The notes: generated by a model from the letters alone, not told the origin. DNA of 64,000 bases from CAYWWY01 sp964580185 (GCA_964580185.1 CAZOJQ010000009.1:1-64000), one strand, 5' to 3'. Counted from the first letter of the stretch, positions 26,497 to 35,613 are shown. Program-made: numbers and translations.

Positions 26497-27711
26497 ATGA
26501 AGGTATTGGTAATCAACTCCGGGAGTTCTTCCATTAAATATCAATTGTTGGACATGAAAGACGAAACCGTTTTGAGCAAAGGATTATTGGAGCGGGTTGG
26601 GATCCCCGGTTCTTTGCTCAAACATAAAAAAGGGGAAGAAAAGTATACCGTTGAACGTCCGGTTGCCAATCATGATGAAGGACTGAAAATGGTTCTGGAG
26701 ATTTTAACCGACTCTAAGATGGGTGTGATCGAAAGCTTAAGCGAGATTCAAGCCATTGGTCATCGGGTCGTCCATGGAGGAGAAAAGTTTGCTTCTTCCG
26801 TGCGTGTCGAGGAAGCTGTGATGCAAGCTCTGGAAGAAAACGCTTACTTGGCCCCATTACACAACCCTCCGAATATTATGGGAATCAAATCAGCTCTTCG
26901 ACTTCTACCCGGCGTCCCAAATGTTGCTGTTTTTGACACTGCCTTTCATATGACCATGCCTGAAGAAGCGTATCTGTACGGAATTCCTTTAGAGTATTAT
27001 CGTAAGTACAAAATCCGAAGATACGGATTTCATGGAACGTCGCATAAATATGTATCTTATCGGGCCGCTCAGATGGTGGGGAAAGATATTGCTTCAATGA
27101 AGATCATTACTTGTCACCTGGGGAATGGAGCCTCGATTGCCGCCATCAAAAACGGAAAGTCTGTGGATACCTCTATGGGATTCACGCCTTTGGAAGGACT
27201 GATCATGGGGACTCGTTCAGGAGACCTTGACCCAGCCATCTTGGTCTTTCTCCAGGAAAAAGAAGATATGACCGTAGAAGAACTATACAACCTACTGAAC
27301 AAAAAAAGCGGCATGCTGGGACTAACAGACGGTTTTTCAAGCGATATGAGGGACATAGAGGATAAAGCGATCGATCAGGAACCCATTTGCCGCAGAGCAT
27401 TCGATGTATACGAGTATCGAGTCGCCAAATACATCGGCGCCTATTGCGCGGCGATGAATGGCGTGGATGCGATCGTGTTCACCGCTGGGGTTGGGGAGAA
27501 TGGACCCATCATGCGGCAGGAGATCTGTGATCGATACTTGGGGTACTTGGGTATTCGGATCGATTCCCAGAAAAATGATGTGAAAGGCGTTGAGCGGATC
27601 ATCTCCACACCTGATTCCCAGGTTGCGGTTTTGATCGTTCCAACCAACGAAGAATTGGTCATCGCAAGAGACACGAAAGAAATCGTCGAAAAGAATCTGA
27701 AATCCATTTAG
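26497..27711 (+). CDS. ackA: Acetate kinase
   Basis: 404 residues, full length. ASKHA-fold motifs: VLVINSGSSSIKYQLL at the N-terminus, HRVVHGGEKF, FDTAFHMTMP, GFHGTSHKYV, the CHLGNGASI loop and MGFTPLEGLIMGTRSGDLDP, then FTAGVGENGP. It makes ATP and acetate from acetyl phosphate. GGGAGGGC precedes the ATG. It is 67 bases after fba with no terminator between, so it probably ends the atpDC-manA-ndk-fba-ackA unit. No pta gene is present. Confidence 0.97.
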   Translation: MKVLVINSGSSSIKYQLLDMKDETVLSKGLLERVGIPGSLLKHKKGEEKYTVERPVANHDEGLKMVLEILTDSKMGVIESLSEIQAIGHRVVHGGEKFASSVRVEEAVMQALEENAYLAPLHNPPNIMGIKSALRLLPGVPNVAVFDTAFHMTMPEEAYLYGIPLEYYRKYKIRRYGFHGTSHKYVSYRAAQMVGKDIASMKIITCHLGNGASIAAIKNGKSVDTSMGFTPLEGLIMGTRSGDLDPAILVFLQEKEDMTVEELYNLLNKKSGMLGLTDGFSSDMRDIEDKAIDQEPICRRAFDVYEYRVAKYIGAYCAAMNGVDAIVFTAGVGENGPIMRQEICDRYLGYLGIRIDSQKNDVKGVERIISTPDSQVAVLIVPTNEELVIARDTKEIVEKNLKSI

Positions 27712-27744
27712 CCAAGAACCCGCAAAAACCGACCCCCATTAAAC

Positions 27745-27770
27745 AAAAGCAGGAATTGCTTCCTGCTTTT
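27745..27770. terminator. Bidirectional terminator between ackA and groEL
   Basis: AAAAGCAGGA and TCCTGCTTTT flank a 6-base loop; A and T runs on both sides let it serve both convergent operons. Confidence 0.85.
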
Positions 27771-27801
27771 GTCTTTATGGAGTCCTTCAATGAGTCAATT
27801 C

Positions 27802-29430
27802 TTACATTCCGTAATCGGGCATGGGGGGTGTTTCTGGTTTTTTCTCTTCGGGTTTGTCAACTACTAAGACTTCTGTGGTCAGCAACATGGCTGCGATGGA
27901 GGCTGCATTCTGCAAGGCGCTTCGAGCCACTTTCGTCGGATCTACAATTCCCGCTTCCACAAGATTCCGATAGTCATTCCTCAACGCATCGTATCCCCAT
28001 GATGGATCATTCTTTTCCATAATTTTCTCGATGATGATGGATCCTTCGACGCCAGCGTTCAGAGCAATCAGACGGATGGGTATTTCCAAAGCCTTAGCAA
28101 CAATGGATGCCCCTACGCGTTCTTCAATGATGGGAAGAGAATCGATGATTTTTTCCACGGCAGTTTTGGCCAGAAGCAGTGTTACGCCACCGCCCGCGAT
28201 AACCCCTTCTTCGACAGCGGCTCGAGTTGCGCTCAAAGCGTCTTCAATCCGATGTTTCTTTTCTTTCAGTTCTGTCTCGGTCGCGGCGCCTACCTTGATG
28301 ACTGCCACACCACCGGCCAACTTGGCCATGCGTTCCTGAAGGGTTTCTTTCTCATATTCAGAGGTTGTTCCTTCAATCTGCTTCTTGATTTGGGCAATCC
28401 GATCCTTGATCCCTTTTTCGCTTCCCTTTCCATCAACAATGATGGTATCGTCTTTCTTGATTCGAATCATGGAGGCGGTTCCCATATCCGCTAAGGTTGC
28501 GTTTTCGAGGGTTCTTCCGATCTCTTCGCTGATCACGAGTCCGCCTGTAAGGATCGCAATATCCTCAAGCATTGCCTTTCTGCGGTCTCCAAATCCGGGT
28601 GCTTTGACTGCGCATGATTCAAGGGTTCCCTTGAGCTTGTTCAATACCAATGTGGTCAATGCTTCCCCTTCGACATCTTCCGAAATGATCAATAGAGGTT
28701 TTCCCGCTTGGGCAACCTTTTCCAACAGAGGAATAATGGGTTTGATCGCGGTGAGCTTCTTATCGGTGATGAGAATGTAGGGTTCTTTCAAGACTACTTC
28801 CATCTTCTCTGCATCCGTCACGAAATAGGGGGAAATGTATCCGCGGTCGAACTGCATCCCTTCGGTAAAATCCACAAACGTCTCCATAGTCTTGGAATCC
28901 TCTACGGTAATAACGCCATCTTCTCCGACGCGATCCATGGCATCTGCGATGAGTTTTCCTACTTCATCATCATTGTTTGCGCTAATCGCGGCCACATGAG
29001 CAATATCTTCCTTGCTGGAAAGCTTATGGCTGTGCTTCTTAATCTCTTCTACGGCTGCATCTACGGCTTTGTGAATCCCTTTCTTCATAACCATTGGATT
29101 CGTGCCAGCCGCAATGTTCTTCAATCCTTCTTTAATAATGGACTGTGCAAGCACTGTCGCTGTGGTTGTCCCATCACCTGCTACATCGTTTGTCTTGGAA
29201 GCGACTTCTTTCAACAACTGGGCACCCAGGTTCTCAAACTTGTCTTCCAATTCGATTTCTTTCGCGATCGATACACCATCATTCGTAACAGTAGGACTTC
29301 CCCAGCTCTTCTCCAGGATTACGTTCCTGCCTCTGGGACCTAGGGTAATTTTTACGGCATCGGCCAGCTTATTCATACCGCGCTCAAGTGCGCGTCTTGC
29401 TTCTTCATCAAATTTCATTAACTTTGGCAT
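27802..29430 (-). CDS. groL: Chaperonin GroEL
   Basis: 542 residues of the 60-kDa chaperonin. PKLMKFDEEARRALERG, the ATP site LGPRGRNV and AGDGTTTATVLA, KAPGFGDRRK, and RIEDALSATRAAVEEG with GGGVTLL are all present. The C-terminus is PMPDYGM instead of the GGM repeats of E. coli. ATG 29430 is chosen for the GGGAGG site eight bases upstream; a GTG three codons earlier is in frame. It follows groES by 18 bases. Confidence 0.98.
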   Translation of the reverse strand: MPKLMKFDEEARRALERGMNKLADAVKITLGPRGRNVILEKSWGSPTVTNDGVSIAKEIELEDKFENLGAQLLKEVASKTNDVAGDGTTTATVLAQSIIKEGLKNIAAGTNPMVMKKGIHKAVDAAVEEIKKHSHKLSSKEDIAHVAAISANNDDEVGKLIADAMDRVGEDGVITVEDSKTMETFVDFTEGMQFDRGYISPYFVTDAEKMEVVLKEPYILITDKKLTAIKPIIPLLEKVAQAGKPLLIISEDVEGEALTTLVLNKLKGTLESCAVKAPGFGDRRKAMLEDIAILTGGLVISEEIGRTLENATLADMGTASMIRIKKDDTIIVDGKGSEKGIKDRIAQIKKQIEGTTSEYEKETLQERMAKLAGGVAVIKVGAATETELKEKKHRIEDALSATRAAVEEGVIAGGGVTLLLAKTAVEKIIDSLPIIEERVGASIVAKALEIPIRLIALNAGVEGSIIIEKIMEKNDPSWGYDALRNDYRNLVEAGIVDPTKVARSALQNAASIAAMLLTTEVLVVDKPEEKKPETPPMPDYGM

Positions 29431-29448
29431 ATTCGTCACCTCCCTGTT

Positions 29449-29715
29449 TTATTCTTCGATTACTGCCAAAATGTCTGTAGCATCAATCAACAGATGATCT
29501 TCATCGTTGATTTTGATTTCAGACCCTGCATACTTGGAGAAGATGATCTTATCCCCTGGATTCAGATCGATATCTTCCAATTTACCCACAGCAACGACAA
29601 CCGCTTTTTGGGGTTTCTCTTTGCTCGTGTCGGGAAGGACAATTCCGCCTTCAGTCCTTTTCTCTTCCGTAATGGGTTTGATCAATACACGATTGCCCAA
29701 CGGTTTGATACTCAT
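29449..29715 (-). CDS. groS: Co-chaperonin GroES
   Basis: 88 residues; it forms the lid of the GroEL cage. IKPLGNRVLIKP, the mobile loop EEKRTEGGIVLPD and GDKIIFSKYAGSEIKI are typical. The ATG at 29715 follows AAGGAGGTGG. It is the first gene of the operon, directly under a CIRCE element. Confidence 0.98.
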   Translation of the reverse strand: MSIKPLGNRVLIKPITEEKRTEGGIVLPDTSKEKPQKAVVVAVGKLEDIDLNPGDKIIFSKYAGSEIKINDEDHLLIDATDILAVIEE

Positions 29716-29735
29716 GAATTCCACCTCCTTATTTT

Positions 29736-29762
29736 TTAGCACTCTAAGGGTGTAAGTGCTAA
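29736..29762 (-). promoter_or_regulatory. CIRCE operator (HrcA site)
   Basis: On the minus strand: TTAGCACTT, 9 bases, GAGTGCTAA. It differs from the consensus 9-9-9 inverted repeat at one base. It sits between the -10 and the groES ribosome binding site, so HrcA repression of groESL is expected. No hrcA gene lies in this window. Confidence 0.95.
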
Positions 29763-29766
29763 CGGT

Positions 29767-29795
29767 ATCATACAAAAAAAACGAAAAGTTTTCAA
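29767..29795 (-). promoter_or_regulatory. groESL promoter
   Basis: On the minus strand TTGAAA, 17-base spacer, TATGAT, ending four bases before the CIRCE element. A sigma-70 type promoter, as expected for HrcA-controlled operons. Confidence 0.85.
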
Positions 29796-29944
29796 TCTCT
29801 CTTTCGGTTGATTACGGACGGTGTACGTCTTTCTAGAGCCTTTATATGGGTCTATCGTTCGTTTTCTCGGATATACGAAATATATCTTATACTTTCGCAA
29901 TTTATCAAATGATTCCCGGGATTTTGTTCCAATAGCCCTTTTGC

Positions 29945-29973
29945 TTGAAATCGGATCAAAAGTATGATATACT
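29945..29973 (+). promoter_or_regulatory. Promoter of the tRNA-Ser/tRNA-Arg unit
   Basis: TTGAAA at 29945-29950, 17-base spacer, TATACT at 29968-29973, 19 bases before the first tRNA. Confidence 0.8.
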
Positions 29974-29992
29974 ACCACCGAATTGCAGTGAT

Positions 29993-30082
<90 letters not shown>

Positions 30083-30094
30083 ATTCGTATCGTT

Positions 30095-30170
30095 GTGCTC
30101 GTAGCTTAACGGATAGAGCATCACACTGCGGATGTGAAGGTTGGGAGTTCAAATCTCCCCGAGCACACCA
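30095..30170 (+). tRNA. tRNA-Arg (anticodon GCG)
   Basis: A 76-base cloverleaf with encoded CCA; acceptor GTGCTCG/CGAGCAC, anticodon stem TCACA/TGTGA and loop CTGCGGA. The first anticodon base is G, not the A (later inosine) of the usual bacterial ACG tRNA, so it should read CGC/CGU by G-U wobble. Confidence 0.95.
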
Positions 30171-30198
30171 AAAAAACCACCCCTACGGGTGGTTTTTT
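30171..30198. terminator. Terminator after the tRNA pair
   Basis: AAAAAACCACCC, a short loop, then GGGTGGTTTTTT. It terminates the tRNA transcript and, read from the other side, can end the convergent PHP-gene transcript. Confidence 0.92.
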
Positions 30199-30214
30199 CA
30201 TGGTGCCCACTCGA

Positions 30215-30979
30215 TTAACAGCAGATATACCGGGAGATGGGTTCCATTTCCCACCGGCGGTGGGCAAGATTAAAGGTAGATAAATACCGGAATCCGAGAT
30301 CTTGGAGCAACCGAAGCCCTTTTTGAACGTGCCTTCCCACCGAGTCTAGACCATGCGCATCGGATCCGATCGTTATAACAGTTCCACCCATCTCCCGATA
30401 CAGGGAAAGCATCTGGATATCCGGGTGTGGAAGGCCATATTCGTTTTTCCCATTTCCATAGACTTTTGTGTTGAGTTCCACTCCTTTACCTGTTTGGATC
30501 AATCGTTGGAAGATATCCCGGATCAGTCCAAACAAATCCTTCCCAAACGGTTGAAAGGAAGGTTCATACCTCCTGGGAAAGTCCAGGTGCCCCAGAACAT
30601 GAAATTGATCGAACTGATGAATACAGTGCCAAACTCGTTCCAGGTAGGCTTGATAGCTTCTTTGACCTTCGGAAAGAGGAACGAACCATTCATGGATGGA
30701 CAGAATTACAAAATCAAAAATCCGGAAATCATCCGCAATAGGAACCAATCCATTCCATCCGAGTTCAACCCCAGCGATCAGTCCAAGGTCCCTGAGATGA
30801 TTTGCATAAACAAAAGGGGAAAACTGGTTTTCAAGCAACCAGTCTCCCACATAAGTATATTCAAAGTGATCCGTAACACAGAAATTTAGAATCCCTTTCC
30901 GCTTGACTTCTACCAAAAGCTCCTCAATCGTGGTTTTGGAATCAGGGGAAAAGCGCGTATGAATATGATAGTCGATCAA
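30215..30979 (-). CDS. PHP-domain phosphatase (histidinol-phosphatase-like)
   Basis: 254 residues of the PHP fold. IDYHIHTRFSPDS (first two metal His), the VTDHFEY motif, GVELGW (Glu ligand), LGHLDFPRR and IGSDAH supply the trinuclear metal site. The length and order match HisJ-type histidinol phosphatases, but no his genes are nearby and many such proteins act on other phosphoesters. The start is TTG at 30979, with AAGGG upstream. It begins nine bases after the stop of a secreted Cys-rich protein. Confidence 0.82.
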   Translation of the reverse strand: MIDYHIHTRFSPDSKTTIEELLVEVKRKGILNFCVTDHFEYTYVGDWLLENQFSPFVYANHLRDLGLIAGVELGWNGLVPIADDFRIFDFVILSIHEWFVPLSEGQRSYQAYLERVWHCIHQFDQFHVLGHLDFPRRYEPSFQPFGKDLFGLIRDIFQRLIQTGKGVELNTKVYGNGKNEYGLPHPDIQMLSLYREMGGTVITIGSDAHGLDSVGRHVQKGLRLLQDLGFRYLSTFNLAHRRWEMEPISRYICC

Positions 30980-30988
30980 ACGAAACCC

Positions 30989-31660
30989 TTACGGGAGCAA
31001 AATCCAAATAATCAACCCGATCCCCAACAATCCCAAAAGGGAGGCGCCACCGCCGCAGCAAGAAGAACAGGTGGAAGCGCAAGGATCGCTGCATGGAGAC
31101 GGTGGGGGTGGAGGGGGCAGAGGGGTGGGTACAGCGCAGGGCGCGCAGGGATCAATCGTTGGTGTCACCACACATGCGCTGATACATCCTGCGTGATCCA
31201 GAACCAAAGAAACCAGCTGCCATGTGCAAGTGCTTGGTCGATAGACTCGGAAGATCACCGTCGAACCAAAGGGGGCCCGTTTGAGCAAGTCTACCAAACT
31301 CGTCCATCCAGTAATTCGGAGGTGCGTGTATTGAACACATAGGCATTTGAGCATGCAAAGTTGATCCGCCAAAGGGTTGCATGGATTGAACGAAATAGTC
31401 CATCCTTTGTTCGGGGCAGTACTCAGTTTCCAAATCTGGCTGTTGGGAATAACCAATGCTTCTGTGATGATATCTCCCGGCAGTAAATTGCCATGGGCCG
31501 GAAACCCATAGGTGGTGGAATGGACATAAGCAGCCCGGACCCATCTGCCTTCGATAAAACCAGAAAAGTTCTGAACCGATGCCCCAAGCTGAAGACTAAA
31601 TGCGGACACCGCGATAAGCAGAACCATCAGGCCAAGTGCCATCAGTTTCTTCATGTACAT
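30989..31660 (-). CDS. Secreted Cys-rich protein with PDZ-like core and C-terminal anchor
   Basis: I do not recognise a named family. An N-terminal signal peptide (to about residue 28) is followed by a segment with a PDZ-like pattern: HGNLLPGDIITEALVI and, later, SLVDLLKRAPFGSTVIFRVYR. The following stretch contains many Cys, then a PTPLPPPPPPSP linker, a cluster CASTCSSCCGGG and a final hydrophobic segment ending WILLP. The Gly-Gly-Gly plus hydrophobic tail recalls GlyGly-CTERM sorting signals, but the basic end is missing. GGAG precedes two possible ATGs (31660 and 31654). It is likely an exported, surface-tethered protein in an operon with the lipoprotein upstream and the PHP gene downstream. 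Confidence 0.65.
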   Translation of the reverse strand: MYMKKLMALGLMVLLIAVSAFSLQLGASVQNFSGFIEGRWVRAAYVHSTTYGFPAHGNLLPGDIITEALVIPNSQIWKLSTAPNKGWTISFNPCNPLADQLCMLKCLCVQYTHLRITGWTSLVDLLKRAPFGSTVIFRVYRPSTCTWQLVSLVLDHAGCISACVVTPTIDPCAPCAVPTPLPPPPPPSPCSDPCASTCSSCCGGGASLLGLLGIGLIIWILLP

Positions 31661-31692
31661 CACTCTCCTTTTTTTGCAGCGCGGACGTACTA

Positions 31693-32070
31693 TCAGTGCA
31701 TGAGAATCTGCTTACTGGCGCGATTGATAATGGTGCCTTCGGCAAACCCCCCGTCGGTAGTGAAAATCTTTACCGAATCACCGACAACAACGATTTCGCA
31801 ATTCTGATATTCATGACCGGTTTCTAGGTTCCTAAGGACACCAAAATACACCGTGCCATCGAAGGAATTGAGTTCTAGCTCTCCTGTAATCGTTCCAAGA
31901 TCTCGCGCTTCCGCAAATGCGACCGCTCGCTCTTCACTAAGGAGAACAATGGGCCCAAACAGTTTCCAAACTCCACTTAACCATGTGATTCCCATTATGG
32001 AACTACAACTGCTCAGCATGACCATAAGGACCAACAAAGCCGCAACAACTACTGCCATTTTCTTCTTCAT
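31693..32070 (-). CDS. Small predicted lipoprotein, unknown function
   Basis: 125 residues; Lys-rich start, hydrophobic span and lipobox LSSC with Cys22. The mature part has beta-type patterns (GTITGELELNSFDGTVYFGVL, then CEIVVVGDSVKIFTTDGG) reminiscent of small OB/SH3-like or NfeD-C-type beta barrels. No catalytic motif is seen. GAGGAGGTGG precedes the ATG and a minus-strand TATAAT is at 32110-32115. It is 32 bases upstream of the secreted Cys-rich protein gene. Confidence 0.65.
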   Translation of the reverse strand: MKKKMAVVVAALLVLMVMLSSCSSIMGITWLSGVWKLFGPIVLLSEERAVAFAEARDLGTITGELELNSFDGTVYFGVLRNLETGHEYQNCEIVVVGDSVKIFTTDGGFAEGTIINRASKQILMH

Positions 32071-32130
32071 GGTTCCACCTCCTCAATAATTGTATCATTT
32101 GACCAAGTTTATTATACCATAGATGAATCC

Positions 32131-32158
32131 AAAAATAAAAGCGCTCATACGAGCGCTT
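32131..32158 (-). terminator. Terminator of the peptide-transporter operon
   Basis: On the minus strand AAAGCGCTC, loop GTAT, GAGCGC, then TTTTATTTTT, 27 bases after the oppF-like stop. Confidence 0.88.
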
Positions 32159-32184
32159 TTTCTGGTACACCTATGATTCCCTAC

Positions 32185-33237
32185 TTACGATTGTGGAATT
32201 TTCCCTTCGCGGATCTCTTTCCATAACGAGCATGCGACCATATGTTCCTCGCCGGATTCCACAAGTTCGGGTTCGGGCTGGGTCCAGCATGATTCTTGGG
32301 CAAAAACGCATCGGGGATGGAATCGGCATCCTTGCGGGATGTTGGCCGCAGAGGGGATTTCTCCCTTAATGGGAACCTCTTTGATCCGGTTGACTTTCCC
32401 GGCGATTGGTTCGCATACCGCTGTAATCAATGCCTGGGTGTATGGATGTTGCGGATGATCGATCACATTATCCGGATCTCCCATTTCCACAATCTTGCCA
32501 AGATACATAACAGCGATTCGGTCTGTGAAGTATCGGGCTGTTGAAAGGTCATGGGTGATGTAGAGATAGGTCAACTGGAGATCCCGCTGCACCGCGCGCA
32601 TTGTGTGCAATATTTCCGCTCTCGTCGATAAATCGATCATTGAAACCGGTTCGTCGGCTACAATAATCTTTGGATCGAGAATCAAACTCCTTGCTGTTGC
32701 GGCTCTTTGCCGCTGACCTCCGCTCAGCATGTGGGGAAACCGTTCCATAAACTCTTCCGGTGGAATTAACCGAACCTCCTCTAAGGCCTTTTTGATGGTT
32801 ACTTCTCGCTCGGTTCGGTCTTTTCCCAGTTTGTGAATGATCAATGGTTCCGCCAGAACGTCTCGGATCTTAAACCGTGGGTTCATCGAAGCGTAGGGAT
32901 CCTGGAAGACCATCTGCACATTCCTTCGGTAGCGATCCAACTCCCGTCGGGTAATGTGCGTCACATCTTTGCCATCCAAAATCATCTTTCCGCCTGTCGG
33001 TTCCTCAAGCTTCATGATGAGTTTTCCGGTCGTTGTTTTTCCGCAACCGGATTCGCCAACCAATCCGAAGATCTCTCCTCTCCGAATGCCAAACGATACC
33101 CCATCAACGGCCTTGACCCAACTGCGATGGGCAGAAAAAATCTCTTTCAGCCCTTTTTTTCGTATGGGAAACCATTTCTGAATGTTATGGAGTTCCATGA
33201 TGTAGTCGTTCTTATCAATCACGTGGGACGATTTCAT
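32185..33237 (-). CDS. Peptide-type ABC importer ATPase (OppF/DppF-like)
   Basis: 350 residues. Walker A GESGCGKTT, the Q-loop QMVFQDPYASMNPR, signature LSGGQRQR, Walker B KIIVADEP and the H-loop YITHD are all intact. The C-terminal oligo_HPY region has four Cys (QGCRFHPRCVFA, ESCW, MVACSLW), which in this family can bind a 4Fe-4S cluster. The ATG at 33237 overlaps the partner ATPase stop (ATGA) with GGAGG eight bases upstream. Heterodimer with the next gene. Confidence 0.94.
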   Translation of the reverse strand: MKSSHVIDKNDYIMELHNIQKWFPIRKKGLKEIFSAHRSWVKAVDGVSFGIRRGEIFGLVGESGCGKTTTGKLIMKLEEPTGGKMILDGKDVTHITRRELDRYRRNVQMVFQDPYASMNPRFKIRDVLAEPLIIHKLGKDRTEREVTIKKALEEVRLIPPEEFMERFPHMLSGGQRQRAATARSLILDPKIIVADEPVSMIDLSTRAEILHTMRAVQRDLQLTYLYITHDLSTARYFTDRIAVMYLGKIVEMGDPDNVIDHPQHPYTQALITAVCEPIAGKVNRIKEVPIKGEIPSAANIPQGCRFHPRCVFAQESCWTQPEPELVESGEEHMVACSLWKEIREGKIPQS

Positions 33238-34202
33238 GATCTGCACCTCCAGCAAGCAACCATGTGATCGGGTTCAAGTTCTTCAAGAGGAGGTTCCTCT
33301 TGGCTGCAAACATCCATCACTTCCGGACATCGCAAATGAAACCGACAACCGGGAGGAGGCATAAGAAGGTCAGGAGGTGTTCCTTTGATAAAGGCGAGCT
33401 CTTCCACTTTCTCATGCAATCGAGGTGTAGCGCCTAAAAGCCGCTTGGTATACGGATGCATCGGTCCTTGCTCTCCATAGATTTGTTGATTCGTCCCGAT
33501 TTCTGCGATCTTCCCCGCGTACATTACCATGATCCGGTCAGAGACTTCCGCTTCGGTGGCAAGGTCGTGGGTGATAAAGATGAAAGAAAGCTTCAGTTTC
33601 TCCTTGAGTTCTTTGAGCAAATTGATAATCTGAGCCTGAACAACCACATCTAAAGCAGTGGTAGGTTCGTCGCAGATGACTACTTTCGGCTCCAGAAACA
33701 GAGCGGTGGCGATAACGACCCGTTGTTTCATTCCTCCGGATAGCTCATGAGGGTACCTTCGAATCACATCATGGGATAGGCCCACATAGGTAAGGTATTT
33801 TTCGATTCGTGCCATAGCTTCGTCTTTTCCCATTTCCCGATGCTCTTGAAGGGTTTCCATCATCTGTCTGCCGATGGTATACGCAGGGGTCAAACAATTC
33901 ATTGCGCCCTGAAAAACCATGGAAATCTTTTCCCAACGGATCTTCCGGCGCATCACAGTCTCGGTCAATGGCATGATATTTTGCCCATCTACGGAAATTT
34001 GGCCACCCACAATCCTTCCCGGAGGAGTGGGCATTTTAAGCAAGGCAACCGCCATTGTGGTTTTTCCACAACCCGATTCGCCTACCACACCCAAGGTTTC
34101 TCCTTCTTTGAGAAAGAAGGAAATATCATCAACCGCTCGCACTACACCCTTGGAAGTAAAATAGTGGAGCTTCAGGTTTTGAACCTCTAGTATTTTTACC
34201 AT
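33234..34202 (-). CDS. Peptide-type ABC importer ATPase (OppD/DppD-like)
   Basis: 322 residues. Walker A GESGCGKTT, the Q-loop SMVFQGAMNCLTPAYT, signature LSGGMKQR, Walker B KVVICDEP and FITHD follow in order, then the C-terminal Cys-containing oligo_HPY segment (PPGCRFHLRCPEVMDVC). It energises the DppB/DppC-type permeases upstream. The start is four bases after the DppC-like stop with GAGG upstream. Confidence 0.94.
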   Translation of the reverse strand: MVKILEVQNLKLHYFTSKGVVRAVDDISFFLKEGETLGVVGESGCGKTTMAVALLKMPTPPGRIVGGQISVDGQNIMPLTETVMRRKIRWEKISMVFQGAMNCLTPAYTIGRQMMETLQEHREMGKDEAMARIEKYLTYVGLSHDVIRRYPHELSGGMKQRVVIATALFLEPKVVICDEPTTALDVVVQAQIINLLKELKEKLKLSFIFITHDLATEAEVSDRIMVMYAGKIAEIGTNQQIYGEQGPMHPYTKRLLGATPRLHEKVEELAFIKGTPPDLLMPPPGCRFHLRCPEVMDVCSQEEPPLEELEPDHMVACWRCRS

Positions 34203-34206
34203 AACA

Positions 34207-35613
34207 CTACCTCGTCCTCAATTTGGGGTGCAGAATCTTATCCATAGCGAACCCGATAAACGCGAAGGTCATTCCCATGATGGCGACAAACATCCCGGGA
34301 GGAACCACCCACCACCACTGAGAATTCAAGACCGCTCCGCTTCGCCATGCATCCTGGAGGATCTGACCCCAGGTAACAATCGTCCGATCCCCTAGACCGA
34401 GCAAACTGACCGATGCTTCGAAAACAATCGCTTGTGGGATATACAAGGCCATCGACGCAAAGGAGTATGGAATCAGCAAGGGAATCATATGCTTGAATAT
34501 CAATCTCCATGAACTAGCCCCCAAGGCTTTCGACGCTTCAATAAACGTTTCTTCCTTGATCTGTAAACCGATGCTTCGCACCGTTTTTACCGGACCGGTC
34601 CAGAAGAACATACTCATCAACAAGATGAGAATCCAGATACTGGGACGGAATACCGCTGATAAGACAATTAAAATCGGCAGGATCGGAATGCTGAGAAAGA
34701 TTTCAAAGATCCGTTGCATCAGCGCATCTTTCCATCCACCAAGGTACGCGCCCATTACCCCATAAATGACGCCGATCCCAACTGCCATGAGCGCAGTAAG
34801 CATACCGATCAAAAGCGCCCATTTCGTCCCGGCCACAATCCCGCTCCAAACATCCCTTTTCCGGATATCTGTGCCTAAGAAGCCGGAGACTCGGCCTGCG
34901 ACTACATAAAAACTCTCATCCAACCGACTCTGATCGGAAGAGAAAAAAACCTGAGCGGTAAAGGTATAGGTTCCTTTCAATGCTTCCGGCCGATTCATGA
35001 TCCCGAGCTGCGCTTTGGAAAAATAGAGATCAGTAGGACGAATCAATTGCTGGGTCAACCGTCCCGAAACGGCCCGGTCTTCATAAGTGGTTCCAAACCG
35101 GAAGGCATTGTCCCGCGTGTCGTTGTCCAAAGAAAGGCGGACGTTGATCCCATCGCTCAAACGAACCGTCGTCGAACGCATGAGAATCACATTGATCCCG
35201 TCTGGACGCGACAAAGTCAACATAACTTGCGCGGTTCCGTCGCCCACCAGATGGAAGATCATATCCCGAGGCGCAACATCATATTGATAGTCATAGGTAT
35301 AGACAACCTCATACATTCTTCCCCGAGTGATTTCATTCTCAGTAACTTGCGCATTCTCATCCCGCACAGAAACTGCCCTCTTCTGATCCGTGAACGCATT
35401 CATCCATTCAGGGGGGACCCCTGATGGATTGTCTTGCCAATACGCCATGTCGTTCCATTTGGTCCCGGCTTCTGGGAAGGGAACCAGGAAGGGTTCAAAA
35501 ATGACGAGAATGAGAAAAAAGGCAAACAGAACCAATCCGACAATTCCCGACTTGACTTTGCGAAACTCCGACCAAAACTCTCCAAGGCCTCTTCGCATAT
35601 CTTTAAATGTCAT
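34207..35613 (-). CDS. Peptide-type ABC permease (DppC-like) with large extracytoplasmic insert
   Basis: 468 residues, against about 300 for DppC. The first membrane span is near 20-45. Then come about 200 mainly beta-rich residues before a normal permease part with five spans and the EAA loop EASKALGASSWRLIFKHMIP. The insert (about 55-245) includes RDMIFHLVGDGTAQVMLTLS and TYTFTAQVFFSSDQSRLDES, and looks like one beta domain outside the membrane. The ATG overlaps the DppB-like stop (ATGA). The insert may dock the unusually large binding protein. Confidence 0.88.
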   Translation of the reverse strand: MTFKDMRRGLGEFWSEFRKVKSGIVGLVLFAFFLILVIFEPFLVPFPEAGTKWNDMAYWQDNPSGVPPEWMNAFTDQKRAVSVRDENAQVTENEITRGRMYEVVYTYDYQYDVAPRDMIFHLVGDGTAQVMLTLSRPDGINVILMRSTTVRLSDGINVRLSLDNDTRDNAFRFGTTYEDRAVSGRLTQQLIRPTDLYFSKAQLGIMNRPEALKGTYTFTAQVFFSSDQSRLDESFYVVAGRVSGFLGTDIRKRDVWSGIVAGTKWALLIGMLTALMAVGIGVIYGVMGAYLGGWKDALMQRIFEIFLSIPILPILIVLSAVFRPSIWILILLMSMFFWTGPVKTVRSIGLQIKEETFIEASKALGASSWRLIFKHMIPLLIPYSFASMALYIPQAIVFEASVSLLGLGDRTIVTWGQILQDAWRSGAVLNSQWWWVVPPGMFVAIMGMTFAFIGFAMDKILHPKLRTR

